Shown piece after piece: positions 9,624-18,843 of a stretch of DNA of 64,000 bases. The notes under the pieces were generated by a model, which had not been told where the DNA came from, made no database searches, and saw only the letters and a program-made list of their open reading frames with translations. Source of the stretch: Corynebacterium haematomassiliense. Lineage in GTDB: Bacteria > Actinomycetota > Actinomycetes > Mycobacteriales > Mycobacteriaceae. Position 1 is the stretch's first letter. The number at the start of each line of letters is the position of its first letter. The position numbers and the translations under genes are program-made. The stretch lies in contig NZ_JACDTZ010000001.1 of the NCBI RefSeq assembly GCF_013978595.1, positions 1,612,001 to 1,676,000 of the forward strand. The letters are read 5' to 3'.

Positions 9624-10817
9624 ATGAGCACCTTCATCACCGGTATTTCCGAGCTGCGCACCGTCTCCGAGCTCGGCACGATCAAAGACGCCGCAATGCT
9701 TATCGACGACGGCGTGGTCACCTGGGTCGGCCCCGCCAACGAGGCGCCGGCTGAGGCGGCGAAGGCGGAGGAAACTGTAGACGTCGAGAAGCGAGCTGTG
9801 CTCCCCGGCTGGGTGGACTCCCACTCGCACATGGTCTTCGACGGCAACCGCGCCGAGGAGTTCGAGGCGCGCATGGCCGGCAAAGGTTACGCCGCCGGCG
9901 GCATCGCCGTGACCATGGAAGCCACCCGCTCCGCCGGCGAGGAGCGCCTGGACAAGCTGGTGGCGGAGCGCATCGCCGCGGCGCAGGCGCTCGGCACCAC
10001 CACGTTTGAGACCAAGACCGGCTACGGCCTGAACGTCGAATCCGAGGCAGAGGCGGCGCGCGTGGCAGCCCGCCACGTCGACGAGGTCACCTTCCTCGGC
10101 GCCCACCTCGTGCCGCCGGGGGCGGATGCCGAGGAGTACCTCGACGAGGTCGTCGGCCCGATGCTCGACGCGGTGAAGGACCACGTGCAGTGGATCGACG
10201 TGTTCTGCGAGCGTGGCGCGTTCAACGAGGAGCAGTCCCGCCGCGTCCTCGAGGCCGGCAAGGCGGCTGGACTGGGCGTTCGCGTGCACGGCAACCAGCT
10301 TGGGCAGGGCCCGGGTGTGAAGCTCGCCGTGGAGATGGGCGCGGCCAGCGTCGACCACGTGAACTACCTGTCCGATGAGGACTTCAAGCTGCTGGCGGAA
10401 TCGGAAACCGTCGCAACGCTGCTGCCCGCCTGCGACCTGTCCACCCGCGAGGAGCTCGCCCCGGGCCGCAAGCTCATCGACGCCGGCGCCACCGTCGCCA
10501 TCGCCTCCAACCTGAACCCGGGCACCTCGTTTACGTCCTCGATGAACTTCTGCGTCACCACCGCGGTGCTGCAGCAGCGCCTCACCCTCGACGAGGCCAT
10601 CGAAGCCGCCACCACCGGCGGCGCCAAAGCCTTGCGACGCCACAACGTCGGCGACGGCAAGGACCCCCAGGGCCGTCCGGCGAAGGGCACGCTGGTGCCG
10701 GGCGCGGCCGCCGACCTGCACATCCTCGACGCCGAAAACGCCATCAACCTGGCGTACCGCCCCGGCATGCCGATCACCTGGCAGACCTGGGTCGCCGGCA
10801 AGAAGGTCTACGGCTAA
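9624..10817 (+). CDS. hutI: Imidazolonepropionase
   Basis: Third step of histidine degradation: hydrolysis of imidazolone-5-propionate to N-formimino-glutamate. A 397-residue metal-dependent amidohydrolase. The metal-binding HSH is in DSHSHMVFDGNRAEEFE (near residue 70). HGNQLGQGPG, ASVDHVNYLS and SNLNPGTSFTSSMNFCV carry the remaining conserved His and Asp/Asn positions. AGAAAGG precedes ATG 9624. No hutG or hutF is visible downstream in this window, so the fate of formiminoglutamate is not shown here; the gene may lie left of the window. Confidence 0.96.
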   Translation: MSTFITGISELRTVSELGTIKDAAMLIDDGVVTWVGPANEAPAEAAKAEETVDVEKRAVLPGWVDSHSHMVFDGNRAEEFEARMAGKGYAAGGIAVTMEATRSAGEERLDKLVAERIAAAQALGTTTFETKTGYGLNVESEAEAARVAARHVDEVTFLGAHLVPPGADAEEYLDEVVGPMLDAVKDHVQWIDVFCERGAFNEEQSRRVLEAGKAAGLGVRVHGNQLGQGPGVKLAVEMGAASVDHVNYLSDEDFKLLAESETVATLLPACDLSTREELAPGRKLIDAGATVAIASNLNPGTSFTSSMNFCVTTAVLQQRLTLDEAIEAATTGGAKALRRHNVGDGKDPQGRPAKGTLVPGAAADLHILDAENAINLAYRPGMPITWQTWVAGKKVYG

Positions 10818-11588
10818 ATGCCTCGCCCGCTTTTCGACGCGCACTTCCACGTCATCGACCCCACCCACTCGCTGGTGGAAAACAACGGGTTCATGCCGGA
10901 TGCGTTCACGGCCCAGGACTACGTCGCCCGCGTCGACGGGCTGGGAGTGGGCGGAGGTGCGGTCGTCTCCGGTTCGTTCCAAGGGTTCGACCAGGGCTAC
11001 CTCACCGAGGCGCTCGCGGTACTGGGCCCCAACTTCGTCGGTGTCACGCAGCTTCCGGCGGACGTTTCGTCGAAAAGCATTTCGGAGCTTGACCGCGCCG
11101 GTGTGCGCGCAGTGCGCTTCAACCTCAAACGCGGCGGCTCCGCGGGTGTGGACGACCTTGAGCTGCTGGCTAACCGCGTTTTCGACGTCGCCGGTTGGCA
11201 CACCGAACTCTACGTCGATGCCCGGGAGCTTCCGGATCTCGAGCGGGTGCTGACCCGCCTCCCGCGGGTGAGCATCGACCACCTGGGCATGCACGAAGAC
11301 GGGTTGAAGGCGCTGCTGCGCCTGGTGGAACACGGCGCGATGGTCAAGGCAACCGGGTTCGGCCGCGTTGAGCTCGATCCCGCCAGCGCCATGCGGGCGA
11401 TCCTCCGAACCAACCCTGGTGCGCTTATGGTGGGCACGGATCTCCCGTCCACCCGGGCGCGCCGCCCCTTCGCGGTGGCCGACCTCGCCTTGGCCGAAGA
11501 AGTGGCTCTGGAATTGGGCGGCGAGCAACTTGCCGACGACGTGTTCTGGAACAACGCCGCTGGGTTGTACCGCTTGGCAGCGCAGTAA
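10818..11588 (+). CDS. Amidohydrolase-family protein (TIM-barrel, amidohydrolase 2 type)
   Basis: The ATG follows the hutI stop codon directly, so the two genes are translated together. The 256-residue product begins PLFDAHFHVIDP, the HxH metal motif of amidohydrolase-2 (PF04909-type) enzymes such as lactonases and decarboxylases. Other conserved parts are VRFNLKRGG, VSIDHLGM and a final metal-ligand aspartate in LMVGTDLPSTR. The substrate is unknown; the position suggests a role in or near histidine breakdown. It is not an arginase-type HutG. Confidence 0.75.
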   Translation: MPRPLFDAHFHVIDPTHSLVENNGFMPDAFTAQDYVARVDGLGVGGGAVVSGSFQGFDQGYLTEALAVLGPNFVGVTQLPADVSSKSISELDRAGVRAVRFNLKRGGSAGVDDLELLANRVFDVAGWHTELYVDARELPDLERVLTRLPRVSIDHLGMHEDGLKALLRLVEHGAMVKATGFGRVELDPASAMRAILRTNPGALMVGTDLPSTRARRPFAVADLALAEEVALELGGEQLADDVFWNNAAGLYRLAAQ

Positions 11589-11681
11589 CAGCGGAGCGTT
11601 CAGAGCGTCCGGAGCGTGAAGCGCGCCGCCAGCGCCCCGGCACCCCGCCTCAGCGCAGGCGCGGGTCCAGCGGTTCAGCTT

Positions 11682-12812
11682 CTACAGGTAGTCGTAGTTG
11701 ATCTCGGTCTCCGGGTCGAAGAAGACGACGCCGCCTTCCATCGGGCGCAGGTAGATGGTGTCACCGTGATCGACATCGATGCCGCGGGGCACCTTCACCG
11801 TGATTCGGTCGCCGCGGACCGCGATCACTTCGTCGGCCTGCTCCTGACGGTGCCCGTAGACGTATAGGTCAGAGCCGAGATGCTCAACGATGTCTACCTG
11901 AACCGGCAGACCGTAGTGTTGGCCGGGCTGGTTCACACCCACGATCTCCCAGTTCTCCGGGCGCACACCGACGATCACGCGCTCGGACTCCACCTTGGCT
12001 GCTAGCTCGCGGGGGATGAAGTAGTCCATGGCGTGGCCCTTGCCGCCAACGACGTGGCCATCGATGAAAGGCACGTTCTCAATCAGCGTCATCGCGGGCG
12101 AGCCGATGAACGACGCCACAAACGTGTTGCCCGGATTGCTGTACAGGTTCGCCGGAGTGTCCACCTGTTGGAGAATGCCTTTCTTCAGCACACAGACGCG
12201 GTCGCCCATGGTCATCGCCTCAGTCTGGTCGTGGGTGACGTAGACCGTGGTTGTACCCAGCTTGCGCTGTAGCTGCAGAATCTGCGCACGGGTGGACACG
12301 CGCAGCTTGGCGTCCAGGTTGGACAGCGGCTCGTCCATAAGGAAAACTTTTGGCTCCCGCACGATGGCGCGGCCCATTGCGACGCGCTGACGCTGGCCAC
12401 CGGACATAGCAGCCGGTTTCTTGTCCATGAGGTCTTCCAGCTCGAGCATCTTCGCCGCGAAGTCCACCCGCTCCTTGATGGTCGCCTTATCCACCTTCGC
12501 GTTTTCCAACGCGAAGGCCATATTCTGGCGGGCCGTCATGTTTGGGTAGAGCGCGTAGGACTGGAACACCATGGCAACGTCTCGGTCGCGCGGGCGCGTC
12601 TCGGTCACGTCTACGCCGTCGATGAAGATCTGGCCTTCATCCACCGGTTCCAGCCCAGCGAGCATGCGCAGCGTGGTCGACTTGCCGCAGCCGGACGGAC
12701 CGACGAGAACAAGGAACTCGCCGTCGGCAATGTCGAGGCTGATGCGGCTAACCGCAGGTGGACGTGACGGGTCGTAGATGCGGGACGCTTGACGGAATTC
12801 AACTGGTGCCAT
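11682..12812 (-). CDS. ugpC: ABC transporter ATPase, sn-glycerol-3-phosphate type
   Basis: A 376-residue ATPase of the MalK/UgpC/MsmX class that powers carbohydrate or polyol-phosphate import. Walker A is GPSGCGKST, the signature MSGGQRQRVAMGRA, Walker B KVFLMDEPLSNLD, and the H-loop lies in YVTHDQTEAMTM. A TOBE-type C-terminal domain fills the last 130 residues. ATG 12812 starts the family-typical protein MAPVEF; the frame upstream of it is a shadow. It is the last gene of a four-gene leftward operon in the order permease, permease, binding protein, ATPase, identical to C. glutamicum ugpAEBC. The ligand assignment rests on that order and on the two glpQ-like genes behind it. Confidence 0.88.
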   Translation of the reverse strand: MAPVEFRQASRIYDPSRPPAVSRISLDIADGEFLVLVGPSGCGKSTTLRMLAGLEPVDEGQIFIDGVDVTETRPRDRDVAMVFQSYALYPNMTARQNMAFALENAKVDKATIKERVDFAAKMLELEDLMDKKPAAMSGGQRQRVAMGRAIVREPKVFLMDEPLSNLDAKLRVSTRAQILQLQRKLGTTTVYVTHDQTEAMTMGDRVCVLKKGILQQVDTPANLYSNPGNTFVASFIGSPAMTLIENVPFIDGHVVGGKGHAMDYFIPRELAAKVESERVIVGVRPENWEIVGVNQPGQHYGLPVQVDIVEHLGSDLYVYGHRQEQADEVIAVRGDRITVKVPRGIDVDHGDTIYLRPMEGGVVFFDPETEINYDYL

Positions 12813-12846
12813 GTGCGACTCCTTTTCGTGCTCGAGCCAGTCCGGG

Positions 12847-14169
12847 CTACTTATCCAGCTTCGGGGCGATGTCGCGGTCGATGACCTGCTGGGTTTCGGT
12901 GTCCAGGTCAGCGAAGACCTTTTCCACGTCCTGGCCACCAACGGTGATCTTGTCCAGTGCTCCGCCGATACGCTTGCCGCCACCCGGAACGAACACACGC
13001 GCGTAGTCCTGCGGCTTCGTGTTTTCGTTCAGCTGCTTGATTGCGGTCTCGGCGTTCGGATTCTCGTCCAGGAACTTGCGCTCCTCCGGGTTCTCCAGCG
13101 CGTCCTTACGCACCGGCATGTACCCGGTCTTCTGCGAGAACTTGATCGTGTTCTCGGTGTTGGTGATGAAGTCGATGAACTTCACCGCGTTCTTCTTGCG
13201 GGCATCCGAGATCCCGTTCGGCACGGCCAAGCCAGCGCCGCCGGTGGCCGCGGACGGGCCGGGGCCCGGCAGGTAGGTGGTGATGAACGGGATGGTCGCG
13301 GAGTCTTTCAGGCCGCCGAGGGAGCCAGTGGACTCCAGCAGCGCCGATGCATTGCCGTTGCCGAAAGCAACAGTTGGGTCGGTGCTGATCTCAATGTGGC
13401 CCTTCTGCACCTGGTCCTGGAGGAACTTCGCGGCCTCGATGGTCTTCGGGTCGGAGAACGTCGGCTCCCACTCATTGGAGTATGCGCCACCGAACGCCCA
13501 CACCATGCCCTGGAAGTACCAGTCAAGGTAGCTGGAGCCATCCGGAATGGTCAGCGCCGGGTGGCCGGTCTTTTCCTTGAGTTTGCCCGCCCACTCATCG
13601 AACTCCTGCCAGGTCTCCGGGCCACGATCCGTCGGCAGACCCGCAGCAGCCAGGTCGTCGGTGTTCCAGTACATGAGGTTGGTGGAGCGGGAGTAGGGCA
13701 CGCCGTAGTGCTTCCCGTCGTAGAGGTAGTCGTCGCGCAGGGTATCCACGTAGGAATCGGAGTCGATGTTTTCGGACTCCCACAGCTCGTCCAGTGGGGT
13801 CGTGGCGTCGTTCAGCGCAAAATTGAACCAGGTCACGTCCGAAGCGACGATGACGTCCGGCAGGTCATTGCCAGCAAGCGCGGCGTTGAACTTCTGCGCC
13901 AACTCCTCGTAGTTGGCACCACCGTCGACCAGCTCGACGGAAAGGTCCGGGTTTTCCTTCTCAAACGCGTCGATGAGCTCCTGCTCCAAATCACGGGACT
14001 TACCCGGGTGGTTGGACCAGAAGACAATCTTGTTCTCGTCGCCTGCAGCGTTTCCGCCTCCGTTGCCGCCATCGCTGGTAGACCCGCCTGCGCAAGCAGT
14101 GAGGGAAACAGCGGTCAGAGCAGCAAGAGCTGCGGCGCCGAGACGCTTCGTCAGGGAACTGGTGGACAT
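12847..14169 (-). CDS. ugpB: ABC transporter substrate-binding lipoprotein, glycerol-3-phosphate type
   Basis: A 440-residue extracellular binding protein (SBP family 1). The signal peptide ends in a lipobox, AVSLTAC, followed by a Gly/Ser-rich tether. The body has the maltose-binding-protein-like fold pattern (IVFWSNHPG, LPDVIVASDVTWFNFAL, YSRSTNLMYWNTDDL, AVPNGISDARKKNAVKFIDFI). I prefer ATG 14169 to the ATG 12 bp earlier because GGAGA lies 7 bp upstream of it. It delivers substrate to the two permeases encoded just upstream. Confidence 0.87.
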   Translation of the reverse strand: MSTSSLTKRLGAAALAALTAVSLTACAGGSTSDGGNGGGNAAGDENKIVFWSNHPGKSRDLEQELIDAFEKENPDLSVELVDGGANYEELAQKFNAALAGNDLPDVIVASDVTWFNFALNDATTPLDELWESENIDSDSYVDTLRDDYLYDGKHYGVPYSRSTNLMYWNTDDLAAAGLPTDRGPETWQEFDEWAGKLKEKTGHPALTIPDGSSYLDWYFQGMVWAFGGAYSNEWEPTFSDPKTIEAAKFLQDQVQKGHIEISTDPTVAFGNGNASALLESTGSLGGLKDSATIPFITTYLPGPGPSAATGGAGLAVPNGISDARKKNAVKFIDFITNTENTIKFSQKTGYMPVRKDALENPEERKFLDENPNAETAIKQLNENTKPQDYARVFVPGGGKRIGGALDKITVGGQDVEKVFADLDTETQQVIDRDIAPKLDK

Positions 14170-14212
14170 GGGGTTCTCCATTCTTGAATTGGTACGGGGA
14201 GTTTGAAGCGGG

Positions 14213-15208
14213 TCAGCCCTTGACGGCGCCCGCGGTGAGGCCCTTGATCATCTGCTTCTGCAGGAGGATGAACACGATGATCATGGGAAGCGTGGTCAGC
14301 ACCGTGCCAGCCATCACCGGCGCCCAGTTGGTCAAGCCTTCCGCGTCCTGCAGCCGGGTCAGGCCGACTGGCAGCGTGGCTGCGGCCGGAGTGTCAGTGA
14401 TGAGGAACGGCCAGAGGTACTCGTTCCACTCGTTGACGACAGTAATGAGCAGGAACGCCGACAGAGTCGGCCAAGACATCGGCAGGACCACCTTGAACAG
14501 CCGGGTGAAAAAGTCGGCGCCGTCCATTTCTGCTGCTTCCATAATCTCGGCTGGCAGGGACTGGAAGTGGTTGCGCATGAGGAAACAGCCGAACGCCACA
14601 CCAGCCAGAGGGACGATGACACCGGTCCAGGTGTCGCGCCACCCCAGCGAGGCAGCCAGGGCGTAGTTGGAAATGATGGTGATCTGGTTGGGCACCATCA
14701 GCGCAGCGATCACCAGAAGGAAGAGCAGATTTCGCCCCGGGAATCGCAGAAACGCGAAAGCGTAAGCCGACAGCACCCCGAGGACGACCTTGATCACGGT
14801 AAGGATGAGGGTGATGCCGATGGAGTTGCGCAGATACTGCGGGAACCCAGACGTCTCCCACACACGCGCGTAGTTTTCCGGCACCAGAGGGTTGGGCCAG
14901 AACGTGATCGGATCCGAGTAGACATCCTGGTAGGTCTTAAACGAGGTGATCACGATGAAGTACAGCGGCACCAAGATCATGAGCACCGTGAGCACCAAAG
15001 CGGCATACCCCAAAAACTTCATGCCTTTTGAGCTAGCTTCGGCTGGCGCGCCTTTACGCTTGCGCTGCGCATCGGTGATCACAGGTTCGCTAGACCCCTG
15101 GCTGCCGGGCACCGGCGGCAAGGAATCCTCATCGCGCACTATCGCCGCCGGGCGCTGCTGCGCCGGCTTCGCGGACTTGCTGGATTCAGCTGAGAACTGC
15201 GTCGACAT
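14213..15208 (-). CDS. ugpE: ABC transporter permease, glycerol-3-phosphate type
   Basis: A 331-residue permease of the MalG/UgpE class. A long hydrophilic N-terminus (about 60 residues) precedes six membrane segments. The EAA loop is EIMEAAEMDGADFFTRLFKVVLP, which contacts the ATPase. The ATG directly abuts the stop codon of the preceding permease gene (TAGATG), so translation is coupled. UgpE is a functional inference from operon order. Confidence 0.87.
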   Translation of the reverse strand: MSTQFSAESSKSAKPAQQRPAAIVRDEDSLPPVPGSQGSSEPVITDAQRKRKGAPAEASSKGMKFLGYAALVLTVLMILVPLYFIVITSFKTYQDVYSDPITFWPNPLVPENYARVWETSGFPQYLRNSIGITLILTVIKVVLGVLSAYAFAFLRFPGRNLLFLLVIAALMVPNQITIISNYALAASLGWRDTWTGVIVPLAGVAFGCFLMRNHFQSLPAEIMEAAEMDGADFFTRLFKVVLPMSWPTLSAFLLITVVNEWNEYLWPFLITDTPAAATLPVGLTRLQDAEGLTNWAPVMAGTVLTTLPMIIVFILLQKQMIKGLTAGAVKG

Positions 15209-16162
15209 CTACTTGTCCAACCTCTCCTGCAGCTTGATTTGGAGCACGGTGATAATCAGGACGACGAGGAACATGATCGTGGCTACCGCAGCGCCGTAAC
15301 CTGCGCGGCCGTTCACGAAGGTTTCCGTATAGACCTGGAACACCATCGTCGTTGTGCCATAGGTGAATGGACCGCCCCTAGTCATCGCGTTGATGACATC
15401 GAAGACCTGGAACGAACTAAGCAGCACTGTGATAAGGAGGAAGAACGTGGTGCCTCGCAGCTGCGGCAGCACAACCCGAAAGAAGTGCCGCGACGCGGAC
15501 GTGCCGTCAATCTCCGCCGCCTCATCAAGGTCGTGCCGGCGCCCCTGCAGCGCAGCCAAGTAGATGACAAAGACGTAGCCGACGTTCTTCCAGATGTAGG
15601 TCACCGTGATCATGAACAGCGCCCAACCGGAGTTCTGGTAGAAATTCGGCACCGGAATGTGCAGAAGGTTGAGGAAGTACTGGATCAATCCGTAGCGGGG
15701 ATCGAACACAAACTGGAAAGCCACACCGATGGCTGCGCCTGCGATGACATACGGGGCGAACACCATGGAACGCACCGCCGCACGTCCGAACAGCTTCTGG
15801 TCCAGCAGCACCGCGAGCGCAAGCCCGATCACCATCGATCCCGCCACAGCGAAGAACGTAAAAATCAGTGTGTTCCAGACGATGGTCTTGGTCTCCGGGG
15901 CTTGGAACCAGTCGATGTAGTTCTGCAGCCCGACCCACGTCATCGACGGGGAGGAGATGTTCCAGTTGTAGAAAGAGATGCGGATGTTGTCCACCAAAGG
16001 GCGGTAGGTGAACAGAATCAACAACAGGAGGTTTGGGCCGACCAACAGCGTGGCCAGGCCTACCTGGCGCCAGTCAATCTTCCGGCGGCCTTTCCGACGG
16101 GATGCCGCGTACTCCGCGGAGACCTCTGGCTCCACGGAGATTGCCGGAATTGTCGTACTCAT
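15209..16162 (-). CDS. ugpA: ABC transporter permease, glycerol-3-phosphate type
   Basis: A 317-residue permease of the MalF/UgpA class with six membrane segments and the EAA loop DLDEAAEIDGTSASRHFFRVVLP. I take ATG 16162 (MSTTIPAI) as the start; an in-frame GTG at 16195 is possible. It is the first gene of the ugp operon. The upstream region has a 10-bp palindrome CAGTTAACTG (16195-16204) and a TAATAC -10-like element. In C. glutamicum this operon responds to phosphate starvation through PhoR (recalled); I could not recognise a defined PHO box here. Confidence 0.86.
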   Translation of the reverse strand: MSTTIPAISVEPEVSAEYAASRRKGRRKIDWRQVGLATLLVGPNLLLLILFTYRPLVDNIRISFYNWNISSPSMTWVGLQNYIDWFQAPETKTIVWNTLIFTFFAVAGSMVIGLALAVLLDQKLFGRAAVRSMVFAPYVIAGAAIGVAFQFVFDPRYGLIQYFLNLLHIPVPNFYQNSGWALFMITVTYIWKNVGYVFVIYLAALQGRRHDLDEAAEIDGTSASRHFFRVVLPQLRGTTFFLLITVLLSSFQVFDVINAMTRGGPFTYGTTTMVFQVYTETFVNGRAGYGAAVATIMFLVVLIITVLQIKLQERLDK

Positions 16163-16363
16163 GGGGAGCACCGTAAGCCCCGTCCATGAACGCACAGTTA
16201 ACTGAGAGTTGTATTAAAGAGAACGTTGCGCCAACGGATCGTGCGCGTCACAAACACCAATATCGTGCGACAACAGCACAATCCTGGCCGCCCCGTTTGG
16301 CGCTACATTCTCAGCCTGCGCAAAGAAAGCAGTCACCCGGGGCGTTCAAGAATCACGCACGCG

Positions 16364-17287
16364 CTAGATGGTCACCTGACGGGACCTGATGTTGTCCAGC
16401 TGCTTGCGCTCGTCGGCGGTCAACGCGGCGTCGTTGCTGTACTCGGCCTCGATCTGCCTGTTCAGCGCGGCCAGCGCCTCCTCGTAGGAGCCTGCGTCCA
16501 CGGACGGGTCGAGGTCGAACACCGGCACGACCAGGCCGTGGGTGCGGAAGGCGCCGGCGAACTTGGTGCCTTCGCCCAGGTTCAGCTCGCCGCGCGCGGC
16601 GATGCGGGCCAGCGCGGAGAGCATCTGCGCCTCGTTGTCCTCGGTGCGCACCCAACGGATGTGCGCCTTGCCGCCGCCAGGGTTGACCCACCAGATCGCG
16701 CCCGGCAGGTCCACGCCGACCTTCTCGGACGGCAGGACAGCGTCGTTGGCCTGCTGTAGCGCCTGCTGGATCTGCGGCGGAACGGCGGCACCTTCGGGGA
16801 ACCACCAGGCAAAATCGTCGTAGGTGGTGATGTCGGGCACCACGGAGGTGTCGATAAGCGAAGCGAGCTCCGGCTGCGAACCATCGGCGACGGTGGACTG
16901 CAGCGTCTCACCCGGCGCCGCATCGACGACCCAGTTCAGGGCGTACGCGAGGTCGCGGCCCGGGTTCTGGGAGTGGGAGGTGACCTGCAGGGCAACGAAG
17001 CGCTCGCCGCCCTCGGACTCCTCGCGCACCAGCGCGGCGCCGGCTCCCGGCAGCACGGTGACGATGTTCACCGGGGTGCCCTTGATGTCAAACTTAGCCA
17101 CGGCGGACGGCACGAACTCCTGCAGCGCGACCAGGTCGGCCTCTGCGGCCAGGCCGCCGAACGGGCGGGGGTCCTTCTGCAGCTTCTCGCGCTCGGCTGC
17201 GCGGGCGGCCAGCTTGGCCTCGCGGCGGGACATGCCCTCGGGCAGGTCCTCGCGGTTCTTCTTCTTTTTCGGCTTGCGTTGCACCAT
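16364..17287 (-). CDS. DUF5926-family protein
   Basis: A cytosolic protein of about 307 residues with a very basic N-terminus (MVQRKPKKKKNREDLP) and no membrane segment. The stretches MSRREAKLAARAAEREKL and GLAAEADLVALQEFVPSA match what I recall of the actinobacterial DUF5926 family, sometimes mislabelled as SecA-related. Function unknown. I chose ATG 17287 over a GTG 21 bp upstream. It lies on the same strand as the GDPD genes and follows them by 37 bp, so it may share their transcript. Confidence 0.6.
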   Translation of the reverse strand: MVQRKPKKKKNREDLPEGMSRREAKLAARAAEREKLQKDPRPFGGLAAEADLVALQEFVPSAVAKFDIKGTPVNIVTVLPGAGAALVREESEGGERFVALQVTSHSQNPGRDLAYALNWVVDAAPGETLQSTVADGSQPELASLIDTSVVPDITTYDDFAWWFPEGAAVPPQIQQALQQANDAVLPSEKVGVDLPGAIWWVNPGGGKAHIRWVRTEDNEAQMLSALARIAARGELNLGEGTKFAGAFRTHGLVVPVFDLDPSVDAGSYEEALAALNRQIEAEYSNDAALTADERKQLDNIRSRQVTI

Positions 17288-17324
17288 GCGCGCAATCGTA
17301 CCGGCCACGCTACGGCCGCGAACG

Positions 17325-18014
17325 CTACGCCAAGGTCTCTAACGCGATATGCGGCAGGTCGGTGCCGATCAGCGACGCGCCGTGTTGCTGCAGCCAGATC
17401 ATGTCCTTAGGCAGATTCACGGTCCACACGTAGGTGCGGAATTCTCCGCCGAGCAGCTCGGGGTGGGCCTTCGCCATGCGTACGCTCGGCCCGGCGCCGC
17501 AAGCACCCACTGGTTCGAATGCCTCCTCAACAAGCAGAAACGTCTCAAGTTCCGGCAAGAGACGCTGGAAACGTTCGACCGCCTCCGGGTTGAAAGAGAT
17601 CAGGTGGACGCGCGGATCACGTTCCATGCCTCGGGAGCGCAGCACGTCGGCCACGGCCTCTTCCAGCACCCCGCCGAACGGCGACGGGTGCTTCGTCTCA
17701 ATGAGAATGTGCTTGCCGGGATACTGATTCAGCAAAGTCAACAGCTCGTCCAACAGCATGATCTGCTGCGGATCGTCCTCGGTGCCGATGTTGAGTTGGC
17801 GGAGCTCGTCGAGAGGCATCTGCGCCACCTCGCCAGAGCCGTCAGAGGTGCGGTCTACGGTCAAGTCGTGGATGACCACCACCTGTCCGTCTGCCGTCAG
17901 GTTTACGTCGCACTCGATGCCGGCGATGTCCAGCTTGAGCGCCTCCTCGAAGGAGCGAAGGGTGTTTTCCGGGTACAGGCCGTTGAAGCCGCGGTGCGCG
18001 ATGATTCCAGTCAT
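17325..18014 (-). CDS. Glycerophosphodiester phosphodiesterase (GlpQ-like)
   Basis: Hydrolyses glycerophosphodiesters to glycerol-3-phosphate and an alcohol. The 229-residue product has no signal peptide, so it acts in the cytoplasm. GDPD motifs are clear: IIAHRGFNGLYPENTLRSF, the metal-site E and D in GIECDVNLTADGQVVVIHD, and ETKHP. It is a tandem paralogue of the next gene upstream. Its place behind the ugp transporter suggests the pair feed on imported phosphodiesters. Confidence 0.92.
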   Translation of the reverse strand: MTGIIAHRGFNGLYPENTLRSFEEALKLDIAGIECDVNLTADGQVVVIHDLTVDRTSDGSGEVAQMPLDELRQLNIGTEDDPQQIMLLDELLTLLNQYPGKHILIETKHPSPFGGVLEEAVADVLRSRGMERDPRVHLISFNPEAVERFQRLLPELETFLLVEEAFEPVGACGAGPSVRMAKAHPELLGGEFRTYVWTVNLPKDMIWLQQHGASLIGTDLPHIALETLA

Positions 18015-18023
18015 ATTTCCTCC

Positions 18024-18767
18024 CTACCCCGCCACCGCCGCGGCCGGCACCTGCCCGTACGCGGCCAAAGCGACGTCCGGCAGGTCGGTGGCGATGACGT
18101 CGACGCCGTTGTCGGCGCACCAGCGCATTTGGCGCGGGGTATTCACGGTCCAGGTGTAGGTGCGCAACCCCCGGTAGCCCAGCAGCTCTTGGCGCAGTTG
18201 CAGGTGCTGCAGCGCAGGCCCGACGCCGTAGGGGCGGGAGAGCATGCGGCTCTTGCGGTTCCACCGCATCTCTTTCAGGCGGAACAGGTAGAAGGTTTCC
18301 AGCTCGGGCGCCATTTCGGTGAAGTAGCGCACGGCGCGGTGGGAAAAGGAGATCACGTGCACGTTTTCGGATTCGTGCAGCCCGGCGTAGCGCAACGTTC
18401 GCAAGGTCTGCTCGTCCACCTCGGGCCCGTAGATGGTGGGGTGCTTCGTTTCGATGTAGATGTGCTTGTCCGGGTAGTCCTGCATGAGTTCGAGCAGTTC
18501 TTCCAGGCACATGATCTGCTGCGGCTCGTCTTTGGTGCCGCAGTTGAGCTCCCGCAACGCCGAGAAGTCCAGGCAGTCCACGCGGCCGCGGCCGTCGGTG
18601 GTGCGGTTGACCGACGCGTCGTGGAAGACCACCACGCGCCCGTCGCGGCTGAGGCGCACGTCGCATTCGATGCCGTGGATGGGCAGCTTCAAAGCTTCTT
18701 CGAACGCCCGGCGCGTCAGCTCGGGGTGGTGTCCGGAGAATCCGCGGTGCGCAACAATCTTGGGCAT
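18024..18767 (-). CDS. Glycerophosphodiester phosphodiesterase (second paralogue)
   Basis: A 247-residue GDPD protein: KIVAHRGFSGHHPELTRRAF, GIECDVRLSRDGRVVVFHD and IETKHPTIYG carry the His, Glu and Asp residues of the family. I chose ATG 18767, which puts the protein directly at MPKIVAHRG; the longer frame has no family similarity. It is 10 bp from the downstream paralogue. It has the loose PELTRRAFEEALK in place of PENT..SF, a deviation at a normally conserved Glu-Asn pair. It is divergent from the hydrolase-like gene that starts 76 bp away. Confidence 0.88.
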   Translation of the reverse strand: MPKIVAHRGFSGHHPELTRRAFEEALKLPIHGIECDVRLSRDGRVVVFHDASVNRTTDGRGRVDCLDFSALRELNCGTKDEPQQIMCLEELLELMQDYPDKHIYIETKHPTIYGPEVDEQTLRTLRYAGLHESENVHVISFSHRAVRYFTEMAPELETFYLFRLKEMRWNRKSRMLSRPYGVGPALQHLQLRQELLGYRGLRTYTWTVNTPRQMRWCADNGVDVIATDLPDVALAAYGQVPAAAVAG

Positions 18768-18843
18768 CTTCTCGCTCACGGCTGCGAGGCTACCCGCGCG
18801 CAGCAGCCCCCGCGACCGGAACATTTTTGGAACAATCGCTTCC

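Noticed and set aside
12811..12998. N-terminal extension of UgpC in the same frame
   Set aside because: It overlaps the ugpB coding sequence and lacks similarity; ATG 12812 gives the standard ATPase start.
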